Below are positions 7,523 to 14,124 of a DNA stretch of 14,124 nucleotides, piece by piece. Each line of letters begins with the position of its first letter. The stretch's first letter is position 1. Both the position numbers and the translations under genes were made by a program. The stretch covers positions 1 to 14,124 of the forward strand of contig JAKSCP010000403.1 of the NCBI GenBank assembly GCA_022360535.1. Reading direction: 5' to 3'. This stretch comes from Pseudomonadales bacterium (GTDB lineage: Bacteria > Pseudomonadota > Gammaproteobacteria > Pseudomonadales > Pseudohongiellaceae). The notes beneath the pieces are model-generated. The model did not search any database, was not told the origin of the DNA, and was given only the letters and a program-made list of their open reading frames with translations.

Positions 7523-8956
7523 CTAGCCATCGTCACTGGCCACTTCCTCACTGGCTGGTTCATAGTCAGAAAGCATGGGCGTGACCAAGGGAGCGCCACA
7601 CAGTGGACAGCCAATCACATGGTCATTTGGGCCAAGGTTAAGGGCCTGCCGGCGCTCTTCCATCGCTTCGTGAAACTGCTCATCATTCATTGATACTCGT
7701 ATACCAAGGTCAATGAACATATTGGTTACGGAGCGGTTACCTGAGCCCTGCCAGTTGCGGGGATCGGGCACATTGGGGTTGGACTCGGTATTGTTCATAT
7801 AACCAATGATATGAAGAATGGTGCCTTTCGGCAGCAAAGGGGCATAGTCATTCTGATAGGGATAGCCTCTTACCCAGTTGTGGTCGTAGCCAACACAGGA
7901 AAGAGTTTCCACCGTGTAGCCCCAGATTGCTTCAAGGCACATACGCTCACCGGGCGCATGCAAGTGTGGTTCGAAGGTAATGATCTTGGTGTGTTTCTCC
8001 AGAACGGTATAAGCGTGCAACTCCTGGTCTTTCTGATTACCAGTAATGCTGATGTCGACACCATTTCCCAGGCCCAGCGTAGTACGCTCATATTTGGGCT
8101 CGTAGCCAACGGGGTGGAAACGGAATCCGATTTCAAGGTGCCCCGTGGTATCCCGTCCGTTGGAATGCATATGCACTGAATCTGTCGCAAATACAGAATT
8201 TGCCCGCAGTAGTCGACCACCCTCAGGATCAAAGATATCCGGGTTGCGACCTACTTCGTGCACTGGCCAGCCAGTAGATTGGTCTTCGATGGGATCACCG
8301 TTTTCATCGTGAACTTCGGTGCGCCAGATCATATGGTGGAAGATGTAGCGACCGCCGACAGTCTCACGACCGGTACCGGCATTAGGCACATCGTTTACTT
8401 CGACGATTTCTACGGAGGCGACGTAGCGATCTTCATCGAGATCGATAGGCACTCGAGGCAACTCACCCCACCAATCCGGGGTGCCGGCTTCCTTATAAAA
8501 GTCGGTCGTTCGCACGATCACATCGGGCTCGCCGAGTGTCCATTTCACACTGTCATCGAACACCAACGGTTCCGGCGCATCACTGACATCCCCTTTTGGA
8601 GTGCCAGAGCGTGCCCAAGTTGAGATGGCCTGAATCTCTGCGTCGTTTAGTGAAGGATCATTCTTGAACTGCTGAATGCCTACATCCTTCTCAACATACC
8701 AGGGAGGCATGGCCCCAGCGCGATCACGCAGTCCGGTCTTGTATTCGATCAGGCCGGCAAAAGGAGCCACCTCCTCGTAAGTAACAAGAGGCATCGGACC
8801 TACACCACCGGGACGATGGCAGTTCTGACAGCTACGCTGCAGAATTGGTTCGATATCTTTGTGGAAAGTGATTTCACTGGATTGGGCGCCTGCCAGTCCA
8901 GGGACCATCAGGCTGGCGAACAGTGTAAATGATTTAAGTAGATTGGATGCTTTCAA
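7523..8956 (-). CDS. Exported cytochrome c / PHM-like copper type II monooxygenase fusion protein
   Basis: A 477-residue exported protein. The signal peptide ends near LAGA-QS (24). The N-terminal c-type heme domain (about 28-120) has CQNCH (43-47) and Met83 in AMPPW as likely distal ligand, in the planctomycete-type pattern (KDIEPILQ, RPGG, PMPLVTYEE). Residues about 140-425 match bacterial homologues of peptidylglycine/dopamine monooxygenases. All six copper ligands can be placed by motif: His207-His208 in FHHM and His262 in VHMHSNG for one copper; His331 and His333 in PHLHAPG and Met413 in TNMF for the other. The C-terminal tail adds CPLCGAP (Cys450, Cys453). It is predicted to hydroxylate a small substrate in the periplasm, with the heme possibly supplying electrons; substrate unknown. 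The start is TTG with AAGGAGGG four bases upstream. It is divergent from the AraC gene and ends at a strong terminator. Confidence 0.85.
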   Translation of the reverse strand: MKASNLLKSFTLFASLMVPGLAGAQSSEITFHKDIEPILQRSCQNCHRPGGVGPMPLVTYEEVAPFAGLIEYKTGLRDRAGAMPPWYVEKDVGIQQFKNDPSLNDAEIQAISTWARSGTPKGDVSDAPEPLVFDDSVKWTLGEPDVIVRTTDFYKEAGTPDWWGELPRVPIDLDEDRYVASVEIVEVNDVPNAGTGRETVGGRYIFHHMIWRTEVHDENGDPIEDQSTGWPVHEVGRNPDIFDPEGGRLLRANSVFATDSVHMHSNGRDTTGHLEIGFRFHPVGYEPKYERTTLGLGNGVDISITGNQKDQELHAYTVLEKHTKIITFEPHLHAPGERMCLEAIWGYTVETLSCVGYDHNWVRGYPYQNDYAPLLPKGTILHIIGYMNNTESNPNVPDPRNWQGSGNRSVTNMFIDLGIRVSMNDEQFHEAMEERRQALNLGPNDHVIGCPLCGAPLVTPMLSDYEPASEEVASDDG

Positions 8957-8968
8957 GAGACCCTCCTT
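8957..8968 (-). promoter_or_regulatory. Strong Shine-Dalgarno sequence for the TTG-started cytochrome-monooxygenase
   Basis: AAGGAGGG (8968-8961 on the minus strand) lies four bases from the TTG at 8956. The next methionine (residue 17) is inside the signal peptide, so the TTG is the only sensible start. Confidence 0.75.
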
Positions 8969-9029
8969 GTGGAAAGTACTTAAATTATTGTTTTAGTGAA
9001 GAGCAGTGACTGGCAGTTAGTTTCTCATA

Positions 9030-9090
9030 AAAATCCGCATTGGTGCCAAATCATTCGCCCCGACTTAATGCGAGCTGTCTTGCGGATTTT
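9030..9090. repeat. Perfect 10-bp inverted repeat, candidate operator
   Basis: AAAATCCGCA (9030-9039) and TGCGGATTTT (9081-9090) are exact reverse complements separated by 41 bp. The arms lie 74 and 125 bp upstream of the cytochrome-monooxygenase start. The spacing is too long for a stable simple hairpin and puts the arm centres 51 bp apart, roughly five helical turns, which would suit two protein dimers on the same DNA face. The binding protein is unknown; the neighbouring AraC-type regulator is one candidate. Confidence 0.5.
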
Positions 9091-9318
9091 GAATGAATGC
9101 TGATGTTTTCTGAAAATTGCCTAAGTGCGGGCTCAAAAATTGATTAATTTCTATGCAGACCAGTAACCATGGGAGCTCTCGAGCGTGTCCACAAAGCCAG
9201 TTGTAACAGCTTGTTGCAGTAAATCCTCTGGCTATTTACCCCTGCTAAATGCCTGTGAGACCATTGCTAAAGAGCTATTTTCCCTGCCGCTGCCAGCTCA
9301 GATACAGCTAGATAGCGC

Positions 9319-9324
9319 TATAAT
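9319..9324 (+). promoter_or_regulatory. Consensus -10 box upstream of the AraC-type gene
   Basis: TATAAT followed by a very A/T-rich stretch, 20 bases before the ATG at 9345. No good -35 hexamer lies at 16-18 bases, which fits an activator-dependent promoter. The predicted 5' leader is only about 13 bases and has no Shine-Dalgarno sequence. Confidence 0.5.
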
Positions 9325-9344
9325 TTTAATAAATTCAATAAGTT

Positions 9345-10505
9345 ATGCTGTCGATTAGCAGCCTTTTTGCACCCCTTGCCATCTCTCAGTTAGCCCTGCT
9401 TGGACTGCTGCTGCTGTTCAACTACCGCGGCTTACTGGCAAGGCTTCTCGCTTTCTTCTGCCTGTGTCTGGTGGGGTATGTACTGCTCACTATGAGCCTG
9501 TTTGACGACAGTTTCGCTGCCTCTTTTGTGCTGGGGCGCCTGGCCACACTGTCCCCATACGTAATCTGGCTCATTGCTTATTTGTTGTTCGTTGACGAAA
9601 GTAAGATCAAGCCCGTCATCTGGATCACCATCGCGTGCTTTGTCTTAGCGAGAGCAATCGGCCAGCTCTTAGCGGAGTTCACACCGGAAGTCACAGAAAG
9701 CGCAGCACACTTCGTGCTTACTCAATTACTACCCCAGTTGGCCATGCTTGCGTTCTCCGCCCATGCAGTCTTACTCGGTCTACAAGGTTACGCAGATGAC
9801 CTGGTAATCCAGCGCCGACAATTCCGGGTAATGTTTGTGATTTGTATGGCAGCAGTCGTGGTTGTTGTCGTTGGCGTCAGTATGGTAACGGGGTTTCAAG
9901 CCTATTATTCGATAAACCTTATCAGTGGCTTGGAGAGTATTCCGTCCGATCTCTATAACCTGTATTTGTTTGTGGTCTGCCTGTTTTTCAATCTGCGTGC
10001 ATTCCGCTTAAGCGAGGAAGCACTGACCCTCATCCCTCAGAGTTCAATACTGACTGCGCCCGCTCACTCTATCAGCGCGTCTGCGAAAACCATTGATCCG
10101 GCGATTATCGAAAAACTGGAAACTCTTATGCTGGAAGAAAAGCTCTACACCCAGCCTGGATTGACCATCGCTGACTTAGCGGAAAGACTTTCTATGCAGG
10201 AATACAAATTACGACGCTTGATCAACCAATCGATGCAGTACCGTAATTTCAACCAGTTCTTAAACAACTACCGTATTGAGGCTGCCAGTACACAATTGCT
10301 CCAGTCAGACAGACCTGTTTCCAGTATCGCGCTAGGGGTGGGCTATTCTTCGCTTTCTGTGTTTAACAAGGCCTTCAAAGATCGCTTCAACATGACCCCG
10401 ACGGAGTACCGCAACTCCAGCGTTGGGGGTACGGCCTTTTCCAACGATCCAAAGATCAGCCCACTGGCGCCACGCATGGCGCGATCACAAACAAAAATTA
10501 ACTAG
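9345..10505 (+). CDS. AraC-family transcriptional regulator with a seven-helix membrane domain
   Basis: A 386-residue protein with about seven hydrophobic segments (near 8-26, 31-50, 58-83, 89-109, 121-147, 159-183 and 203-219), a linker, and a C-terminal AraC-type DNA-binding domain (about 250-357). The first helix-turn-helix covers LTIADLAERLSMQEYKLRRL (273-292); the second has the signature VGYSSLSVFNKAFKDRFNMTPTEYR around 332-356. The membrane part probably senses a signal in the envelope while the DNA-binding part stays cytoplasmic. The ATG at 9345 is the first start after an in-frame TAA at 9339, although no Shine-Dalgarno sequence precedes it. Being divergent from the cytochrome-monooxygenase gene, it is the natural candidate regulator of that gene and perhaps of itself. 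Its stop is 13 bases from that of the convergent TonB receptor. Confidence 0.9.
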   Translation: MLSISSLFAPLAISQLALLGLLLLFNYRGLLARLLAFFCLCLVGYVLLTMSLFDDSFAASFVLGRLATLSPYVIWLIAYLLFVDESKIKPVIWITIACFVLARAIGQLLAEFTPEVTESAAHFVLTQLLPQLAMLAFSAHAVLLGLQGYADDLVIQRRQFRVMFVICMAAVVVVVVGVSMVTGFQAYYSINLISGLESIPSDLYNLYLFVVCLFFNLRAFRLSEEALTLIPQSSILTAPAHSISASAKTIDPAIIEKLETLMLEEKLYTQPGLTIADLAERLSMQEYKLRRLINQSMQYRNFNQFLNNYRIEAASTQLLQSDRPVSSIALGVGYSSLSVFNKAFKDRFNMTPTEYRNSSVGGTAFSNDPKISPLAPRMARSQTKIN

Positions 10506-10518
10506 TTAGCCTGAGGGT

Positions 10519-12645
10519 CTAGAACGTCCCACGCAACTGCAGAACGTACTGAGTCCCACGCTCATTACATCTGCGTTCAACTTCTACGATATTGCCGACC
10601 GAAATCACATCGTCGAAACGAAAACGATCCGAGCAAAGACCCCGATCAAGACTGTTTCTGATTTCGAATCGCGCCAGCAGGTTGAGTGAAGTGATCGAAT
10701 TTCTCTCGACAAAGAAGGAGAGGTCTTCCCTGTTGTCTACATGATCAATTCGATTGATATCGAACAGTGGCCGGTTGCCCTGTGGGGCATCGAAGTAATC
10801 AATTCCGTAGTTGATATTCCATTGGGGCAAGTTGTGCCTGACAGCAATGGTTTGAAATCCACGGTCGTTAGGAACCAGCCGGCGTTCCTGCTGAGTAAAC
10901 GGGTCGATAACTTCCGAAGCTCGCATCATGCTGGTTCCTGAAATCAGCAGATTAGGCGTAACCCTAAAGCTTGCGTTGATTTGCATTGCCGTCACTTCCC
11001 CGTCACCGATATTACCAGCAGCAGAGACCAGGGGCCTTCCAGGTCTGGTGGCATCGATGCGACCAATGGCATCCTCCACATCCCAATACCAGGCACGAAA
11101 ACTAAACACGCCACGACTGTCCAGAAAGCGGTACTCGAGATTTGTGGTGTAGCGCCAGGACTGTTGTTGCCTAAGCTCCGGATTGCCAGCCACAGTGTCC
11201 CGCTCTTCATCGCGGGGATCCGTATTGGCGGCAAAATCATTAAAGCGAAGCTGAGCGACAAACTTTTCTATGGAAAACTGAAACTGCAGGGAAGGTGTGA
11301 TATCAAACCGGTAGTCCAGCTTCGGCCTGATGAAATCAAAATCCCGTGACTTCTCCACGTCCCCAGTTTGCGAAATCTCCGACACCTCATAGGTCAACGT
11401 GCTTTCTAACTTCATACGTGGATTAAGCTGCCAATGGTGGACCACGAAGCCCTCGTAGCGGATTTCTTCGATTTCAGAATTGGCTACCGGCAAAGGTACA
11501 GGTACTAGCTGAGACGTAACTGGATTCAGTCGTGATAGATCCAGATTAGTTTCTAAAGTCGTTTGTGCCCTTTCCATACCAACTTCCAGGTTATGGCCGG
11601 GCACCAGGGGCCGGGTATAAACACCGCGATAGATCTTCTCTGAATTCACTGACCTGTTGCGAAGAGACAAATCCCTGGTAGCTTCCCTGGTCGCGGAGAA
11701 CAGAAAGCGGTCCCGCAGCAGGTCATTGTCTAATTCATTGTTAATAGCGAGGAGTTGCAGCTGTCCGCCATCTTCAAAGCTAAGATTGTAGTCAGCACCG
11801 ATCTCCCAGTTTTCCCGTGTTGCGTCGTACAGCTCCCGTTCGCCCAGAACGGCCGGAGGATTTACGTCGTAGTCGAGTACCGTGCGTTCCAGGTTACGTG
11901 GTGGATCAGAATCCTGATACAGAAGATTAAGCGTGAAAGTCTGGTTGGGCGTAATGCCATAGGACAGGTTGCTGTTAAAAATCTGGTCCGTCTGATCGGT
12001 GATCTGCCGGAACACCCGAATGTCGTTAGGTGAGAAATCACCAGTCCCATTGACACTCTGCTCATGGCTGTCCAGCACCTCGTACTGAGGCCTGCTCTCC
12101 AGGCTGACTCGATAATCAAGATCGCCGTAGCTGCCATTGAAAAAGACTGAAGCTCCGGGCTCACTGTTACCGTCCTGGTAGCGAGTCAAAGAACTGGCAA
12201 CCGTGACACTCAGCTCATTGAGATTGCTGGTCACGACGTTGATGATTTGACCTTCGTTACGTACCCCGACTAAATCTGTCGACGTACCACGGATTATGTC
12301 GATGCGTTCAACCTGATCGAAGGCGATACGGTTGAGCTGCTCCCTGGCGTCGTTGTCTTTGCCGCTTAAGCGTTGCCCATTGATGAGGATGTTTTCGTTG
12401 CTACCGAGTCCCCGATCATTCTGGAAGCGACTGGACTGCCCTGTCTCCAGTGCCACGGTGATTCCCGGAATGCGATCGATCATGTCCGCAACCGTTACCG
12501 GATTCCACTGCATGAAGTAATCAGCCGGATAGCTCACAGTGTTCGACTGCTGCGCCGAGACGCTAGCAGCAATTCCAATGACAACAGACAAACTGCCCCA
12601 GAGGGGTATCTTGGCCAGGAAGGATGTGATCGATTGGATTGACAC
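10519..12645 (-). CDS. TonB-dependent outer-membrane receptor (complete)
   Basis: A 708-residue receptor for TonB-energised uptake of an unknown substrate. The signal peptide covers residues 1-31 (cleavage ASVSA-QQ). The plug domain (about 38-142) starts very soon after the signal peptide (YPADYFMQWNPVTVADMIDRIPG), followed by NENILINGQRLSGKDND and VERIDIIRG, a layout seen in a short-N-terminus receptor subfamily. Residues about 145-708 are the beta-barrel, ending in LQLRGTF with the expected C-terminal Phe. A late extracellular loop has two Cys (in GLCSD and RRCNE) that could form a disulfide. The start is GTG at 12645, the first available after an in-frame stop, with no clear Shine-Dalgarno sequence. 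The N-terminal NTVSY could serve as TonB box. It lies 127 bp after a second receptor on the same strand. Confidence 0.92.
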   Translation of the reverse strand: MSIQSITSFLAKIPLWGSLSVVIGIAASVSAQQSNTVSYPADYFMQWNPVTVADMIDRIPGITVALETGQSSRFQNDRGLGSNENILINGQRLSGKDNDAREQLNRIAFDQVERIDIIRGTSTDLVGVRNEGQIINVVTSNLNELSVTVASSLTRYQDGNSEPGASVFFNGSYGDLDYRVSLESRPQYEVLDSHEQSVNGTGDFSPNDIRVFRQITDQTDQIFNSNLSYGITPNQTFTLNLLYQDSDPPRNLERTVLDYDVNPPAVLGERELYDATRENWEIGADYNLSFEDGGQLQLLAINNELDNDLLRDRFLFSATREATRDLSLRNRSVNSEKIYRGVYTRPLVPGHNLEVGMERAQTTLETNLDLSRLNPVTSQLVPVPLPVANSEIEEIRYEGFVVHHWQLNPRMKLESTLTYEVSEISQTGDVEKSRDFDFIRPKLDYRFDITPSLQFQFSIEKFVAQLRFNDFAANTDPRDEERDTVAGNPELRQQQSWRYTTNLEYRFLDSRGVFSFRAWYWDVEDAIGRIDATRPGRPLVSAAGNIGDGEVTAMQINASFRVTPNLLISGTSMMRASEVIDPFTQQERRLVPNDRGFQTIAVRHNLPQWNINYGIDYFDAPQGNRPLFDINRIDHVDNREDLSFFVERNSITSLNLLARFEIRNSLDRGLCSDRFRFDDVISVGNIVEVERRCNERGTQYVLQLRGTF

Positions 12646-12671
12646 GTATGAGCGAGACCAGAGTTTGTGGC

Positions 12672-12677
12672 TTTATA
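12672..12677 (-). promoter_or_regulatory. Possible -10 box for the complete TonB receptor
   Basis: TATAAA on the minus strand lies 26 bases upstream of the GTG at 12645 and immediately after a hairpin. The best -35-like match (TTGTAG, 12698-12693) is weak, has only 15-base spacing and lies inside the hairpin. Support is low. Confidence 0.25.
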
Positions 12678-12681
12678 GAAC

Positions 12682-12714
12682 AACACCTGACCCTACAACG
12701 TAGAGCCAGGTGTT
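12682..12714 (-). terminator. 15-bp hairpin between the two TonB receptor genes
   Basis: On the minus-strand RNA the arms at 12714-12700 and 12696-12682 pair over 15 continuous positions (13 Watson-Crick, two G-U) with a GUU loop. On the plus strand the two G-U pairs become A-C mismatches, so the structure belongs to the transcript of the receptor genes. Only a weak U-rich tail (GUUCU) follows, so it could be a weak terminator, an attenuator or an mRNA-stabilising element. Confidence 0.6.
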
Positions 12715-12724
12715 AATCGTTACA

Positions 12725-12763
12725 GTTGCTGAGCCTAATACCTAGGTACCCAGGACCAGCAAC
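12725..12763 (-). terminator. Imperfect hairpin just after the upstream TonB receptor stop codon
   Basis: It starts nine bases after the TAG. On the minus-strand RNA, GUUGCUGG pairs with UCAGCAAC (8 bp, one G-U), then a U/C mismatch, CCUGG with UUAGG (5 bp, two G-U), a bulged G, and UAC/GUA closing a CUAG loop. No U tract follows. The position suggests a role at the 3' end of the receptor mRNA, either a rho-independent-like terminator or protection from exonucleases. Confidence 0.45.
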
Positions 12764-12772
12764 AAAGAGCTA

Positions 12773-14124
12773 CTAGAAGTTGTAGTTAACTCTTGCGTAA
12801 ACCACTCGACCCAAAGGATCTTGCATTGATGCAACAACGCCCGCGATCATGCCGGTCTTCTGTGGCATGCGATCGAACACGTTGCGAGCACCAACCGTGA
12901 AGTTGAATGAACCACCAAAGGCTTCCAAATCACGATAGCTGTAGAACAGATCCATTTGCGACCACTCTCTGATAATGTCAGTTGATATGAACTGGCTACC
13001 AGGGAAGAATCGCTGGAAGCTGAATTCGTTGGCATCAAAAATCAGCTCATCTATGTAGCGACCAGTGGCAACGATACTGTGCTGGCCATTAGTCCAGCCG
13101 ACTCGCAAGTGTGCACGAATCTCTGGAATGGGCGGAACGGCACCGAAGTCATTGTTCTGACCGCCTTTAGCCTCCAACACTGGGTCGTCCTGCTGCAACT
13201 GGAATGTGTAGGTATCTACATAGGTTGCCTGCAGGTTGAGGTTGATGTTACCCCAGTTGTTCAGACCGATATCATCCAGAGAGAAGCCATACCTTAATTG
13301 TGTATCGAAGGCTCGCACCAACATGGTTGACGCGTTGGAGTCACTCTGATTGATTCGCACTGGTGTAGTGATGTCATTTGGACTACGGATGATACGCGGA
13401 TCAGATAGCGGATTCGCAACCCATGCAGAAATCTGTGCTTCCGTTGGGAATGGATTCGCGTCTGAAGGTGTAAATCCGGTTGCAGCCTGGAAGTTGGCGA
13501 AGTCAGTACGCACAATGTCTTGAGTCGTGGTACTTACAATACGATCCTGGAAATCTGTTTCACTCCAGGTCACCGTCCACACCAAGTCGTCAAACAAAGT
13601 GATATCGAACCCGGCTGAAATACTGTCGGAGGTCTCGGACAGCAAGTCAGGATTACCGGTGATACAGGAAGTAATAAACCCAGAGAAAGAGCTAAACAGA
13701 TCGTCCACGTTACTCAAGCCACATTGCTCAGGACGATTAAGCTGAGGCAGCGTTGGCACGATGAACGCTTCGCCCATGGTAGCCCGCAGGTTCAACCAAT
13801 CTGTGGGACGCCAGATAACGCCGTACTTGTCTACAACCGCTCCCTGACCAGTACTGAAATCCTCATCCCGCACCGCGGCTGAAATTTCCAGATTCTCCAG
13901 AACCGGGAAGGAGAACTCTGCGAACCAGGCATTCACAAAACGATTAACTGTCTGTGGAACCTCCTGGTTGCCGATTAGCTGGTCATTGGCCACGTCGCCT
14001 GCCGGTGGATTATCTTGGTCGGTTTCGTCACGACGCTGATAGCCAATCGCCGCTGCAATAGGACCGCCTGGTAATTCAAATCCGAGTGGCAAGTCGCCAT
14101 TGATGTAGATGTCGAGAGTCTGCA
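12773..14124 (-). CDS. TonB-dependent outer-membrane receptor, C-terminal barrel part, 5' truncated by window edge
   Basis: About 450 C-terminal residues of a large TonB receptor; the frame stays open to the end of the window, so signal peptide, TonB box and plug lie outside. The first visible residues (INGDLPLGFELPGGPIAAA) belong to the conserved barrel stretch with a Pro-Gly-Gly-Pro turn followed by a YQRR motif. Then come a loop with Cys before CGLSN and at SCITGNPDL, the conserved NPDLLSETSDSISAG segment, and the terminal strands GARNVFDRMP and VVYARVNYNF ending in Phe. This differs in type from the neighbouring 708-residue receptor, which lacks these signatures, so the two are not a recent duplication. 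The substrate is unknown; carbohydrate, oligopeptide or other large ligands are all possible. The TAG at 12775-12773 is followed by two hairpins. Confidence 0.92.
   Translation of the reverse strand, partial: QTLDIYINGDLPLGFELPGGPIAAAIGYQRRDETDQDNPPAGDVANDQLIGNQEVPQTVNRFVNAWFAEFSFPVLENLEISAAVRDEDFSTGQGAVVDKYGVIWRPTDWLNLRATMGEAFIVPTLPQLNRPEQCGLSNVDDLFSSFSGFITSCITGNPDLLSETSDSISAGFDITLFDDLVWTVTWSETDFQDRIVSTTTQDIVRTDFANFQAATGFTPSDANPFPTEAQISAWVANPLSDPRIIRSPNDITTPVRINQSDSNASTMLVRAFDTQLRYGFSLDDIGLNNWGNINLNLQATYVDTYTFQLQQDDPVLEAKGGQNNDFGAVPPIPEIRAHLRVGWTNGQHSIVATGRYIDELIFDANEFSFQRFFPGSQFISTDIIREWSQMDLFYSYRDLEAFGGSFNFTVGARNVFDRMPQKTGMIAGVVASMQDPLGRVVYARVNYNF

Larger units (their letters stand above)
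8957..9344. other. Divergent regulatory gap between the cytochrome-monooxygenase and the AraC gene
   Basis: 388 bp without a convincing gene. It holds the Shine-Dalgarno sequence of the minus-strand gene, a short palindrome (AAGTACTT, 8974-8981), a perfect 10-bp dyad (9030-9090), an imperfect 7-bp dyad (TGTAACA/TGTTGCA, 9202-9218, one mismatch) and a consensus -10 box for the AraC gene (9319-9324). No clear promoter for the minus-strand gene could be picked out. It is probably the shared control region of the two divergent genes. Confidence 0.6.

Noticed and set aside
7811..8623. Two plus-strand reading frames of about 120 residues inside the cytochrome-monooxygenase gene
   Set aside because: They are antisense to a clearly conserved domain sequence, with no ribosome binding site or recognisable protein character.
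9183..9344. Small plus-strand peptide ahead of the AraC gene
   Set aside because: No start with a Shine-Dalgarno sequence and sensible length was found, and an in-frame TAA lies at 9339 before the AraC ATG.
1..14124. tRNA, rRNA, CRISPR arrays, insertion sequences, prophage or defence genes
   Set aside because: None was seen. There are no spaced direct repeats of CRISPR size, no transposase or integrase motifs, and no tRNA-like cloverleaf noticed by eye; a dedicated tRNA search was not possible.

Overview
The window looks like the chromosome of an aerobic, heterotrophic gammaproteobacterium, probably marine. I base this on general resemblance (TonB-dependent receptors, a fused isobutyryl-CoA mutase, a membrane-anchored AraC regulator, moderate G+C), not on a marker gene, so the taxon is an inference. 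There is no tRNA, rRNA, CRISPR array or recognisable insertion sequence. Coding density is high and two genes run off the ends.

Layout. (1) 1-704 (+): C-terminal part of a threonine ammonia-lyase with an ACT domain. (2) 706-1593 (-): a DMT/EamA transporter, convergent with gene 1 and separated from it by one base. (3) 1720-2604 (+): an exported alpha/beta-hydrolase whose nucleophile elbow has Ala instead of Ser. It is followed 55 nt later by (4) 2660-5923 (+), a complete 1087-residue fused isobutyryl-CoA mutase IcmF (B12 domain, G-protein chaperone, mutase barrel). (5) On the minus strand, 8956-7523 encodes an exported c-type cytochrome fused to a PHM/DBM-like copper monooxygenase core. It ends at a strong 15-bp hairpin terminator, after which come a small three-helix membrane protein (7420-7091) and an exported MEST/epoxide-hydrolase-like protein (7067-5934). 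(6) 9345-10505 (+): a seven-helix membrane AraC-type regulator, divergent from the cytochrome-monooxygenase across 388 bp that contain a perfect 10-bp dyad. (7) 12645-10519 (-) and >14124-12773 (-): two tandem TonB-dependent receptors of different subfamilies, separated by 127 bp carrying two RNA-type hairpins.

How the genes may work together. IcmF interconverts isobutyryl- and butyryl-CoA and fits branched-chain or short acyl-CoA catabolism. The cytochrome-copper protein and the MEST-like hydrolase are predicted to act in the periplasm, and the membrane AraC protein is the obvious candidate regulator of the divergent gene. The TonB receptors would import an unknown outer-membrane substrate. 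No single pathway joining all of these can be shown from sequence alone.

The points most worth following are: a complete PHM-type six-ligand copper set in a protein with its own heme c domain and a C-terminal CxxC knuckle; the serine-less hydrolase next to IcmF; paired hairpins between the receptors whose G-U pairs show they fold on the coding-strand RNA; and a promoter that would produce a leaderless transporter mRNA.
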